Shown in pieces: positions 1 through 5,756 of a DNA stretch of 6,073 nt. The notes beneath the pieces are model-generated. The model ran no database searches. It saw nothing but the letters and a program-made list of their open reading frames with translations, and was not told where the DNA came from. Position 1 is the stretch's first letter, and each line of letters starts with the position of its first letter. Origin of the DNA: Pseudomonadota bacterium (lineage in GTDB: Bacteria > Myxococcota > Bradymonadia > UBA4248); NCBI GenBank assembly GCA_017613855.1, contig JAGACY010000350.1, forward strand, positions 1 to 6,073, given 5' to 3'. The position numbers and the translations under genes were made by a program.

Positions 1-1322
1 AAACAACAGAATATAATAAATGAAAAAAGAAGTGAGAATATTATGCCCCAAAAAATTAAAGCAATGCTTTGTGTCCAACCACAAAACTGTAGCATTAAGA
101 AGCACAAAATGAATATGATTATCCAGGTACATGCAGGTCGGATATAATTTTGAAATAGAACAGACCAATTCCGTTTGATAATTTGTTGCCTGAGTTCAGC
201 AGGAATCGATCCTGTTTCGTTATTCAGTTGTTGCTGATACGCAAATGGGACAATTCTCGGTGATGCATCGGGGAGGTCTTTCCAGAGTTCTATGGCTCCC
301 GGGTCGAAGACAGAGGTGAGCTCGTGAAGCTTGTCTTCGTATTCTATGCCAAGCGTATGTGTATTCTTTGTGACAATTTTGTAATTGCCGATTTTGAATT
401 GCTCCAGACGATCGATGATGGCCTGGATATCCGTGAGCCTGTCTTCGGCTTTGGGATTGAGCATTTGACGCAGCAATGAGACAAGTTCGTGCGGTTTGCT
501 CTGCATCTCCGGCTCGAAAATGAGTGTAAAATCCTTCGTCGGCAGATTTGTCGGAGCAATCCCGGTAAACAGCTGTACCCCTACCGCTGCCAGCGCATAT
601 ATATCACATGCCGGCGTCGGTGCGCCCATGAGCTGTTCGGGCGGCATGTATCCGTACGTGCCCGCCATTGTCGAACCTCCCCCTTGTACCTGCGGGTTGG
701 CCACCGCACCAAAATCGATGAGCGTCACCCGATAGGAGGAATTCGTTTCCGATGGCGTCAGCATCAGATTCGATGGCTTGATGTCCCGATGAATGATCGG
801 CGGTTCGTGGCGATGCAGCTTTTTGAGAATTTCAAGCGTCTGAATAAGGATGTCGTAGACTTCAGTCATCGTAAAACGATGGCCTTCATTCAGCATTTGC
901 TGTACCGATTTACCCTTTATCCATTCCTGTACAATATAGGAACACGGCGGCTCGTCTTCGAGACAGTCGATCGCTTCGTAAAACCGGGCAATACCTCGAA
1001 TATCCAGCGACTCGAGCACGGACGCTTCACGATGAAAGAGCTCGTACTCCTTCCAGGTTTTTACGGAATGGACATTCAGCTGCTTAATAGCCACATCTGT
1101 GCCGTCTTTTAAGCGTTTTGCACGATAGACAGTCCCCTGTGTTCCTCGCCCGATGATTTGTTTAAAGCAATAGCGATCGCTCAAGGATGGTGGTGTGATG
1201 ACAGCTCCCTGCGGTTTCGGTTCGCTTTGCTGCGCAGATGCGTGCGCCTTTTTGGGAGCTTCTTCGCGCGATGCATTGGAAAAATTCACATTTGGGATAT
1301 TGTTGTACTGGAGCGTTTGCAT
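1..1322 (-). CDS. Membrane-anchored serine/threonine protein kinase (partial, C-terminus beyond left edge)
   Basis: This frame is open from ATG at 1322 to the window edge (440 codons seen, no stop), so the protein is 3'-truncated. It would phosphorylate Ser/Thr on unknown partners. Residues 1-50 are a Gln/Ala/Pro-rich lead. The Hanks-type kinase domain spans about 51-310: Gly loop GRGTQGTV (58-65), VAIK with Lys80, helix-C Glu99, catalytic HRDIKPSN (178-185, Asp180), DFG (203-205), PPEQ in place of APE (Glu229) and helix-F Asp240. All key catalytic residues are present, so it should be active. A linker (311-395) leads to two hydrophobic segments (about 397-413 and 419-440), probably membrane helices, with the kinase cytoplasmic. 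Anything after the second helix is unseen. 1322 is the first ATG after an in-frame stop, but no good Shine-Dalgarno precedes it. The gene is divergent from ade. The last 180 bases are more AT-rich, as expected for membrane helices. Confidence 0.95.
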   Translation of the reverse strand, partial: MQTLQYNNIPNVNFSNASREEAPKKAHASAQQSEPKPQGAVITPPSLSDRYCFKQIIGRGTQGTVYRAKRLKDGTDVAIKQLNVHSVKTWKEYELFHREASVLESLDIRGIARFYEAIDCLEDEPPCSYIVQEWIKGKSVQQMLNEGHRFTMTEVYDILIQTLEILKKLHRHEPPIIHRDIKPSNLMLTPSETNSSYRVTLIDFGAVANPQVQGGGSTMAGTYGYMPPEQLMGAPTPACDIYALAAVGVQLFTGIAPTNLPTKDFTLIFEPEMQSKPHELVSLLRQMLNPKAEDRLTDIQAIIDRLEQFKIGNYKIVTKNTHTLGIEYEDKLHELTSVFDPGAIELWKDLPDASPRIVPFAYQQQLNNETGSIPAELRQQIIKRNWSVLFQNYIRPACTWIIIFILCFLMLQFCGWTQSIALIFWGIIFSLLFSFIIFCC

Positions 1323-1381
1323 CGCAATCAGGGGATGTCGGTTGGGTTTTGAATAGAATAAAGAGAACTTTATCCGCTGAT

Positions 1382-1410
1382 TATTTTGAACGAACCTATG
1401 TTTTTTTCAA
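1382..1410 (-). promoter_or_regulatory. Candidate promoter for the kinase gene
   Basis: Read on the minus strand, TTGAAA (1410-1405) and AAAATA (1387-1382) are separated by 17 bases. The -35 is good and the -10 is weak. It would give a leader of about 50 bases before the ATG at 1322. It lies just outside the hairpin cluster, between that cluster and the kinase. Pattern match only. Confidence 0.3.
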
Positions 1411-1424
1411 TCCTTTTATCACTC

Positions 1425-1450
1425 GCCTTTGCGCCTTCGGCGCATGCGGT
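1425..1450 (+). repeat. Palindrome H0 (degenerate family member)
   Basis: The inner stem TGCGCC/GGCGCA (1430-1435 and 1439-1444) closes a TTC triloop. Below it lie a T-T mismatch, a T-G wobble, an unpaired C (1447) and a short CC/GG stem. The position of the bulged C matches the other hairpins, but TA/TA is replaced by TT/TG. It mirrors H6 at the other end of the cluster. Confidence 0.6.
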
Positions 1451-1454
1451 TCGC

Positions 1455-1488
1455 CAAAGCTGCTACCGCTGCGCGGTACGCCGCTTTG
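1455..1488 (+). repeat. Palindrome H1
   Basis: The outer stem CAAAGC/GCTTTG is followed by a T-C mismatch, a GC/GC pair, an unpaired C (1479) and the inner stem TACCGC/GCGGTA around a TGC loop (1470-1472). It shows the family frame GCTA...TACGC (1462-1481). Confidence 0.75.
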
Positions 1489-1539
1489 CCTGTGCTATTG
1501 GCGGCTGCCGCTGCGCGGTGTTCGCCAATACGCACAGGC
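1488..1539 (+). repeat. Palindrome H2 with a nested H1-like tip
   Basis: An 8-bp outer stem GCCTGTGC/GCACAGGC (1488-1495, 1532-1539), a single unpaired C (1531) and an 8-bp inner stem TATTGGCG/CGCCAATA (1496-1503, 1523-1530). The tip carries CCGC-TGC-GCGG (1508-1518), an 11-mer identical to the tip of H1 (1466-1476), which suggests an H1-like unit nested in another palindrome. Confidence 0.8.
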
Positions 1540-1596
1540 TTCTTTGGGGATAGGCTGCATCCGACAGGTTTTGTTATTGCCGCCGATAATATGGTT

Positions 1597-1655
1597 AACG
1601 CGGCGTATCGGCAACAGACAAGGGGGCTTGCCCCCTTGTCGCCGATAGCCGCGTT
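1597..1655 (-). repeat. Palindrome H3, long hairpin, inverted orientation
   Basis: The arms AACGCGGC/GCCGCGTT (1597-1604, 1648-1655), TATCGGC/GCCGATA (1606-1612, 1641-1647) and GACAAGGGGGC/GCCCCCTTGTC (1617-1627, 1630-1640) give 26 perfect pairs around a TT loop. The only interruptions are one unpaired G (1605) and AACA (1613-1616). Read on the minus strand, the unpaired base is the family's C after TA. No T tract follows on either side, so it does not look like a simple terminator. Confidence 0.85.
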
Positions 1656-1693
1656 GCCTTGCCGTATGCGCCGAAGGCGCATAGGCATGGCAA
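1654..1693 (-). repeat. Palindrome H6, inverted orientation
   Basis: The outer 10-bp arms (1654-1663 and 1684-1693) pair with one mismatch. One unpaired G follows (1664; C on the minus strand). The inner 8-bp stem TATGCGCC/GGCGCATA (1665-1672, 1676-1683) closes a GAA triloop. It shares its core with H0. On the plus strand an A-rich run follows. Confidence 0.8.
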
Positions 1694-1736
1694 AAGAAAA
1701 AAAAATGCGATAACATAGCGCGGCTTTTGGTTCGAC

Positions 1737-1743
1737 AGGGAGG
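1737..1743 (+). promoter_or_regulatory. Ribosome binding site deciding the ade start
   Basis: AGGGAGG lies four bases before ATG 1748. It decides against the in-frame upstream TTG at 1727, which would place this site inside the coding sequence. Confidence 0.8.
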
Positions 1744-1747
1744 CGTT

Positions 1748-3478
1748 ATGAAAAAATTACATCTGGCTCAGGCACTGGGTGAAAAACATGCTGATTTGGT
1801 TTTGAAGCATTGCCGGCTGGTCAACGTTTTGAGCGGTGAAATTGAACAGGATGTTGAAATTGCCATTTCGGGAAATGAAATCATCGGCGTGGGGCAAGGC
1901 TATGATGGCGATGAGGTCGTGGATGTTGCTGGAAGATATGTCTATCCTGGGCTGATAGATGCGCATATTCATCTGGAGAGTACGAAACTGACAATTCCCG
2001 AGGCGGCGCGATTGATGGCACGTTTCGGGACAGCGGCTGTCATCACAGATCCGCATGAAATCGGCAATGTGGCTGCGCTCGATGGCATTGCTTATCAGAT
2101 GGATTCGGCCAGGGATAATGGCTTTATCGATGTTTATTTTGTTGCGCCTTCGTGTGTGCCGACGCTTGCGGATGCATCGATCGAAACGGCTCCGTCGGCG
2201 CTTGGACCCGATAAACTCCGCATGATTGCTGAAGATCCGAAAGTTGTCGGATTGGGCGAGATGATGAATGCGCCCGGTGTTCTAATGGGGGATGAGCTGG
2301 TGAATGAAAAGGTCCGGGATTATCGGGAGCGCGGGCTTGTCGTGGACGGCCATGCACCAATGCTCGGCGGAAAACCCCTCAATGCCTATATTTATATGGG
2401 CATTCAGTCGGATCATGAATCGACCCAGATCGACGAGGCCCGGGAAAAATTGCGGCGTGGCATGGTGGTGATGATTCGCGAAGGTTCGAGCGAAAAGAAT
2501 CTCGATGAACTGATGCCTCTGATCAATGTACATAATGCAGGTCGATTGATGTTTGCTTCGGATGACCTCGATCCGACCGATTTGCTGTCGCGCGGGCATA
2601 TCAATCACTTGCTTAAGCGCGCCGTTGCCGGCGGTATTCCGGCGATAACAGCCATTCAAATGGCGACCTTGAGCCCCGCCAATTACTTCGGTTTGTCTGA
2701 TCGAATGGGAGCAATTTTCCCGGGGGCGCTTGCCAATCTCGTAATTTCGCCCGATTTGGAACGATTTGAGCCGGATATGGTCTTTCACGAAGGGAAAGTC
2801 GTTTTCAGGGATGGCAGTCTCGTCGATCAGGGAAATCGGCCGTCTGTAAAATTGCGGCCTATGATGCATGTTTCGCTGCCATCGGATATTTCTGTAAAAG
2901 CAGAAGGCAAACGTGCACGTGCGATTGAGATTGTTCCCGGGCAGATATTGACCCATGAAGTCTTTTTTGAGCCGAAAGTCGAATCGGGGAACGTCGTTGC
3001 TGATGCCTCACAGGATATAGCCAAAGTATGCGTGTTTGAGCGTCATCGCGGGAGCGGCGCTTTTGGCGTGGCCTTCGTGCGCGGATTTGGTATTCAGCGC
3101 GGTGCCATGGGGTCGTCGGTTGGGCACGATTCACACAATCTTGTCGTCGTCGGGATGAATGATGATGATATTCTGAGATGTGCTGCGATGATCCGCGACA
3201 TGCAGGGCGGGCAGGCCGCTGTTTTGGGCGATCAAACGGCGACACTTCCATTGCCGGTGGCGGGGCTCATGAGCGATGATACTGCCGAAAATGTCATTGC
3301 CCTGGAAAAGGCACTCGATGCATTTTGCATTCACAGTTTGGGGGTGACCTTGCCCAGGCCTATGGCTGCACTCAGTTTTATGGCTCTCCCCGTGATTCCG
3401 ACATTGCGAATTACTGACCAGGGGCTTTTTTATATTGCTCCGGGCGGTTATCCAAAGAAAGTCGGGAATTTTTGTTAA
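1748..3478 (+). CDS. ade: Adenine deaminase
   Basis: It hydrolyses adenine to hypoxanthine and ammonia in cytoplasmic purine salvage. The 576 residues match the family length. An N-terminal beta-rich segment (about 15-65) precedes the amidohydrolase barrel, which carries the metal-binding and family motifs DAHIHLES (71-78), TDPHEIGNV (100-108), GLGEMMN (168-174), DGHAP (200-204), SDHES (221-225), REGSS (244-248) and FASDD (269-273). The C-terminal adenine-deaminase domain shows HDSHNL (460-465), LPLPVAGLMSD (500-510) and a typical end with VIPTLRITDQGL (549-560). HIH with MMN and SDHES separates it from hydantoinase or dihydroorotase relatives. Start ATG 1748 is chosen for its Shine-Dalgarno. 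It seems to be monocistronic. A weak promoter-like pair (TGGCAA at 1688, TAACAT at 1711, 17-base spacing) overlaps the arm of palindrome H6. I see no purine riboswitch upstream. Confidence 0.96.
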   Translation: MKKLHLAQALGEKHADLVLKHCRLVNVLSGEIEQDVEIAISGNEIIGVGQGYDGDEVVDVAGRYVYPGLIDAHIHLESTKLTIPEAARLMARFGTAAVITDPHEIGNVAALDGIAYQMDSARDNGFIDVYFVAPSCVPTLADASIETAPSALGPDKLRMIAEDPKVVGLGEMMNAPGVLMGDELVNEKVRDYRERGLVVDGHAPMLGGKPLNAYIYMGIQSDHESTQIDEAREKLRRGMVVMIREGSSEKNLDELMPLINVHNAGRLMFASDDLDPTDLLSRGHINHLLKRAVAGGIPAITAIQMATLSPANYFGLSDRMGAIFPGALANLVISPDLERFEPDMVFHEGKVVFRDGSLVDQGNRPSVKLRPMMHVSLPSDISVKAEGKRARAIEIVPGQILTHEVFFEPKVESGNVVADASQDIAKVCVFERHRGSGAFGVAFVRGFGIQRGAMGSSVGHDSHNLVVVGMNDDDILRCAAMIRDMQGGQAAVLGDQTATLPLPVAGLMSDDTAENVIALEKALDAFCIHSLGVTLPRPMAALSFMALPVIPTLRITDQGLFYIAPGGYPKKVGNFC

Positions 3479-3506
3479 TGCGGAATGCGGAATGCGGAAT
3501 GCGGAA
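3479..3506 (+). repeat. Tandem heptamer array (TGCGGAA)x4
   Basis: Four perfect copies of a 7-base unit start directly after the ade stop codon. On the opposite strand the unit reads ATTCCGC in one phase, one base away from the unit of the second array at 3587-3614. Confidence 0.9.
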
Positions 3507-3531
3507 TGATTAGGGGATCCTCAATGTAATT

Positions 3532-3562
3532 CCTAAAGTATATGAAAAATCATATTTTTAGG
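3532..3562 (+). other. AT-rich stem-loop downstream of ade
   Basis: CCTAAA/TTTAGG (3532-3537, 3557-3562) and ATATGA/TCATAT (3540-3545, 3550-3555) pair around an AAAA loop, with a small GT/T internal loop. It lies midway between the two heptamer arrays. No U tract follows, so it is not a classical intrinsic terminator. It could stabilise or end the ade transcript. Confidence 0.5.
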
Positions 3563-3586
3563 TTCTGCCTTTGGGATGCTGGTTCA

Positions 3587-3614
3587 ATTGCGCATTGCGC
3601 ATTGCGAATTGCGC
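3587..3614 (+). repeat. Tandem heptamer array (ATTGCGC)x4, one unit variant
   Basis: Three exact units and one variant (ATTGCGA, third position). It is the near-complement of the array at 3479-3506, pairing 6 of 7 bases per unit, so the two arrays could form an interrupted stem enclosing the hairpin at 3532-3562. A single ATTGCGC also occurs at 4226-4232 beside palindrome H4. Confidence 0.85.
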
Positions 3615-3638
3615 ACTCAATGATGTCGTCAGGGCTAA

Positions 3639-3692
3639 ACAAATTCGTTTGTAAATGATAAACTCTGTGGGCTTGATTAATTCAGTAAGCCC
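3639..3692 (+). other. Two small stem-loops in the greB leader
   Basis: ACAAA-TTCG-TTTGT (3639-3652) is a 5-bp stem with a stable UUCG-type tetraloop. GGGCTT/AAGCCC (3669-3674, 3687-3692) is a 6-bp stem with a 12-base loop ending 32 bases before the greB start. No convincing promoter hexamers were found for greB. The hairpins might modulate its leader, but both are short enough to be chance. Confidence 0.3.
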
Positions 3693-3710
3693 GAGTGGCT
3701 GTGTGATTTT

Positions 3711-3715
3711 AAGGA
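3711..3715 (+). promoter_or_regulatory. Ribosome binding site for greB
   Basis: AAGGA lies nine bases before ATG 3725. The next in-frame ATG, at 3731, would be 15 bases away, so 3725 is preferred. Confidence 0.65.
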
Positions 3716-3724
3716 AAAACAAAT

Positions 3725-4192
3725 ATGGTCATGTACATTACAACCGACGGGTTTAAGGCGCTCAAGGATGAATTTGAATATCTCAAATCGGTGGAGCGTC
3801 CCAAAGTGGTCAATGAGGTTGCCGAAGCCGCGGCACAGGGTGACCGCAGCGAAAATGCCGAATATATTTATGGCAAACGCCGTCTGCGCGAAATTGACCG
3901 CAGAATGCGGTTTCTGAACAAGAATTTCGCGGAGATGCAGGTCATTGATCCCAAGCTTCCTCGCGGGGAACGCGTCTTTTTTGGAGCGACCGTGACGCTG
4001 TACGACGAAGATTTGGACGACGAGGTCACCTATCAGATTGTTGGCCCGCTTGACACGCTGGACGACGTCCATATCAGCTATCAGTCGCCGGTTGGGCAGG
4101 CACTTCTCGGCAAGGCCATCGATGAGAATGTCACCATTAAGACGCCCAAAGATGTGCGCCATGTGACGATTATGGATGTGAAATATATTTAG
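3725..4192 (+). CDS. greB: Transcription elongation factor GreB
   Basis: GreB enters the secondary channel of backtracked RNA polymerase and stimulates cleavage of the extruded RNA 3' end, releasing arrested complexes. The 155 residues fit the family. The N-terminal coiled-coil domain (about 1-78) carries the tip motif GDRSENAEY (39-47) with the acidic pair Asp40 and Glu43 that positions the catalytic metal, followed by RRLREIDRRMRFL (52-64). The C-terminal FKBP-like domain (about 79-155) contains VFFGATVTL (84-92), the IVGPLD stretch (105-110), SPVGQALLGKA (121-131) and the terminal KTP...VKYI. The RSENAEY-YGKRRLREIDRR signature is that of GreB rather than GreA (GDLKENAEY type). The gene is probably transcribed alone and converges on the oxidoreductase. 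Palindrome H4 begins at its stop codon, and H5 with a T tract follows. Confidence 0.94.
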   Translation: MVMYITTDGFKALKDEFEYLKSVERPKVVNEVAEAAAQGDRSENAEYIYGKRRLREIDRRMRFLNKNFAEMQVIDPKLPRGERVFFGATVTLYDEDLDDEVTYQIVGPLDTLDDVHISYQSPVGQALLGKAIDENVTIKTPKDVRHVTIMDVKYI

Positions 4193-4232
4193 GCGCGCTG
4201 CTATTTCGCTGATGGCGAAATACGCATTGCGC
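4193..4232 (+). repeat. Palindrome H4, directly after the greB stop
   Basis: The inner stem TATTTCGC/GCGAAATA (4202-4209, 4215-4222) closes a TGATG loop. One unpaired C follows (4223), then an outer stem (4193-4201 with 4224-4232) with one mismatch and one wobble. It shows the family frame GCTA...TACGC. The outer stem abuts the TAG stop at 4190-4192. Confidence 0.75.
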
Positions 4233-4233
4233 A

Positions 4234-4265
4234 CGCGGCTATCCCTGCGGGATACGCCGCGTTTT
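4234..4265 (+). terminator. Palindrome H5, likely intrinsic terminator of greB
   Basis: CGCGGC/GCCGCG (4234-4239, 4256-4261) and TATCCC/GGGATA (4240-4245, 4249-4254) give 12 pairs with a TGC loop and one unpaired C (4255). TTTT follows at 4262-4265, then GTATATT. That is a GC-rich stem plus T tract for plus-strand transcription. The other side has no T tract, so it should not terminate the oxidoreductase transcript efficiently. Its arms are identical, in inverted orientation, to those of H3. Confidence 0.7.
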
Positions 4266-4289
4266 GTATATTGGAAAAACGGCAGCTCT

Positions 4290-5723
4290 TTATTTCTGCA
4301 TATCCTCGAAGACAATCTGGCTTTTGCCGCCGGATTTGGTGATTTCTTCCATCGGAATGCCGAGTTCGCGGTGCAGAATGGCCATGACGCGGTGCATGCA
4401 GAATCCCGACTGGCAGCGTCCCATTCCGGCTCGCGTCCTGCGTTTGACGCCATCCAAAGACCTTGCCCCCAGCGGGCGATGTATGGCATCCAGAATCTCG
4501 CCTTCCGTAATAGACTCACAACGGCAAATGATGGTGCCATAGGCAGGATTCTTTTTGATGAGTTCGTTGTGTTCCTCGGGTGTGAGTTCTGCAGTGGCTA
4601 TGATGTCTTTTCGCGTGCCGATCCAGTTCTCTTTTTTTCGGGGGCTGAACTTGTTGGCAATGAGCTCTGCCACATGAACGCCAATGGCAGGTGCAGCCGA
4701 CAATCCCGGGGATTCGATGCCCGCACAGTCAATAAAATTGGGAACATCCACTGGTTCGCCAATGATGAAATCATGACCGTCTTCGTGTGCGCGCAGCCCC
4801 GAAAATGAGGTAATAACTTGCCTGAGCGGAATATTTGAAACTGCCATTCCCGATCCGGTCATGACTTTTTCGAGCCCTGCCCGCGTCGTTGTTGTGGATT
4901 CGGGATCGTCAATATCTTCAGCGGTTGGGCCAATTAAGAGATTGCCATGAACCGTCGGGGTGACGAGGATGCCTTTTCCCATTCGGGTGGGTTGTTGAAA
5001 TATTGTACAGTGAACGTGTTTTCCTGCGGATTTGTCGAGTAGGCAGTATTCACCGCGGCGCGGTGTAATATGAAGTTTTTGTGCACTGACTTTGTTGTGC
5101 ATTTCGGCAGAATGTACACCTGCGGCATTGACCACGCATCGTGCAGTGAATTCTTCTTTAGGTGTTTTGAGGGTAAACGTGCCATCCGGCTGACGAACGA
5201 TATCCAGGACTGGTGTATCAAAAATGAATTCGACGCCGTTGGTAAAGGCATTCTCTGCCATGGCGATGGTCAGCTTAAAGGGGCAGATAATGCCGCTGTC
5301 GGGTGCATATAAAGCGGCGATGGCATTGGAAGAAATGTTGGGTTCCAATGCTCTGAGCTCATCCTGTTCGAGAATGCGGAGATTCTCGACGCCATTGTTT
5401 TTACCGCGTTCAAGGAGGTCATCCAATTGCCGGCGCTGAGAGGCATCGATGCAGACGACAAGTGCTCCGTTTCTTTTAAAGGGAACATCCAGGTCTTTGG
5501 CAATTGTAGGCATCATGCGGCTTCCCATGACATTGAAACGTGCTTTGCTTGAACCGGTTGGCGCATCAAATCCCGCATGAACAATGCCCGAATTGGCTTT
5601 GGATGTTCCTGCGCAGACATCTTCTGATGCTTCGAGTACGCAGACATTCAGGTTATATTTTGACAGCTCGCGTGCAATAGAACACCCGATAACGCCTGCA
5701 CCTATGATAATGACATCTTTCAT
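4290..5723 (-). CDS. FAD-dependent oxidoreductase, glycerol-3-phosphate dehydrogenase/DAO family, with C-terminal BFD-like [2Fe-2S] domain
   Basis: A 477-residue cytoplasmic or membrane-peripheral flavoenzyme, probably oxidising a 2-hydroxy acid, amine or glycerol 3-phosphate and passing electrons on through an iron-sulfur centre. The N-terminal Rossmann motif GAGVIG (8-13) ends in Glu31 for FAD ribose. TSKANSGIVHAGFD (40-53) and the DAO fold run to about 365, with VVNAAGVHS (197-205) and the FAD-closing segment IDCAGIESPGLSAAPAIG (331-348). A linker leads to a BFD-like domain (about 395-455) with Cys400 and Cys402 (CRCE) and Cys437 and Cys442 (CQSGFC), all four ligands present. This architecture matches GlpA-like proteins common in anaerobes. 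A 2-hydroxyglutarate oxidase-like role is an alternative. The usual neighbours (glpK, a second NAD/FAD oxidoreductase, a DUF1667 protein) are not adjacent downstream, so the substrate cannot be inferred from context. ATG 5723 has AGGAG five bases upstream. Confidence 0.9.
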   Translation of the reverse strand: MKDVIIIGAGVIGCSIARELSKYNLNVCVLEASEDVCAGTSKANSGIVHAGFDAPTGSSKARFNVMGSRMMPTIAKDLDVPFKRNGALVVCIDASQRRQLDDLLERGKNNGVENLRILEQDELRALEPNISSNAIAALYAPDSGIICPFKLTIAMAENAFTNGVEFIFDTPVLDIVRQPDGTFTLKTPKEEFTARCVVNAAGVHSAEMHNKVSAQKLHITPRRGEYCLLDKSAGKHVHCTIFQQPTRMGKGILVTPTVHGNLLIGPTAEDIDDPESTTTTRAGLEKVMTGSGMAVSNIPLRQVITSFSGLRAHEDGHDFIIGEPVDVPNFIDCAGIESPGLSAAPAIGVHVAELIANKFSPRKKENWIGTRKDIIATAELTPEEHNELIKKNPAYGTIICRCESITEGEILDAIHRPLGARSLDGVKRRTRAGMGRCQSGFCMHRVMAILHRELGIPMEEITKSGGKSQIVFEDMQK

Positions 5724-5728
5724 TGGAA

Positions 5729-5733
5729 CTCCT
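5729..5733 (-). promoter_or_regulatory. Ribosome binding site for the oxidoreductase
   Basis: AGGAG on the minus strand lies five bases before the ATG at 5723-5721. It supports this start. Confidence 0.85.
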
Positions 5734-5756
5734 GATGAAGTAACGATGGCTCTGCT

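Larger units (their letters stand above)
1425..1693. repeat. Cluster of five bulged palindromes between divergent kinase and ade genes
   Basis: This GC-rich block fills most of the 425-base divergent spacer. It consists of five hairpins packed almost end to end: 1425-1450, 1455-1488, 1488-1539, 1597-1655 and 1654-1693. The first three have their unpaired C on the plus strand. The last two are in inverted orientation. The outermost pair shares the inner stem TGCGCC/GGCGCA and triloop TTC (GAA in the inverted copy), so the block has imperfect terminal inverted repeats. The stretch 1540-1596 has no strong hairpin, although GCCGATA at 1582-1588 could compete for pairing with TATCGGC at 1606-1612. 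Open frames here are short low-complexity translations of the palindromes, and no transposase is visible. Confidence 0.85.

Noticed and set aside
489..1112. Long plus-strand open frame
   Set aside because: It lies wholly antisense to the kinase, whose translation shows every kinase motif. The antisense product is Arg/Cys-rich and resembles nothing I know.
1597..1655. Intrinsic terminator
   Set aside because: The stem is strong but no T tract follows on either strand, and it lies between divergent 5' ends where a terminator is not expected.
1425..1693. Complete insertion sequence
   Set aside because: There are inverted repeats but no transposase frame and no clear target-site duplication, so only a non-autonomous element could be argued.
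1429..1713. Possible small proteins in the kinase-ade spacer on both strands
   Set aside because: They are Arg/Ala-rich translations of the GC-rich palindromes with no ribosome binding site, and the same composition appears in several frames.
1727..1747. Upstream TTG start for adenine deaminase, adding seven residues
   Set aside because: The Shine-Dalgarno AGGGAGG at 1737-1743 lies inside this extension and serves ATG 1748.
1694..1747. Purine riboswitch in the ade leader
   Set aside because: The leader between the hairpin cluster and ATG is only about 54 bases, A-rich, with no three-way junction or conserved purine-aptamer core.
2282..2956. Minus-strand open frame inside ade
   Set aside because: It is antisense to the conserved barrel motifs of adenine deaminase and has no recognisable domain.
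3479..3614. CRISPR array
   Set aside because: The repeat unit is 7 bases and contiguous, with no spacers of regular length and no cas genes.
4212..4808. Plus-strand open frame opposite the oxidoreductase C-terminus
   Set aside because: The opposite strand encodes the conserved CRCE and CQSGFC motifs, and the frame begins within palindrome H4.
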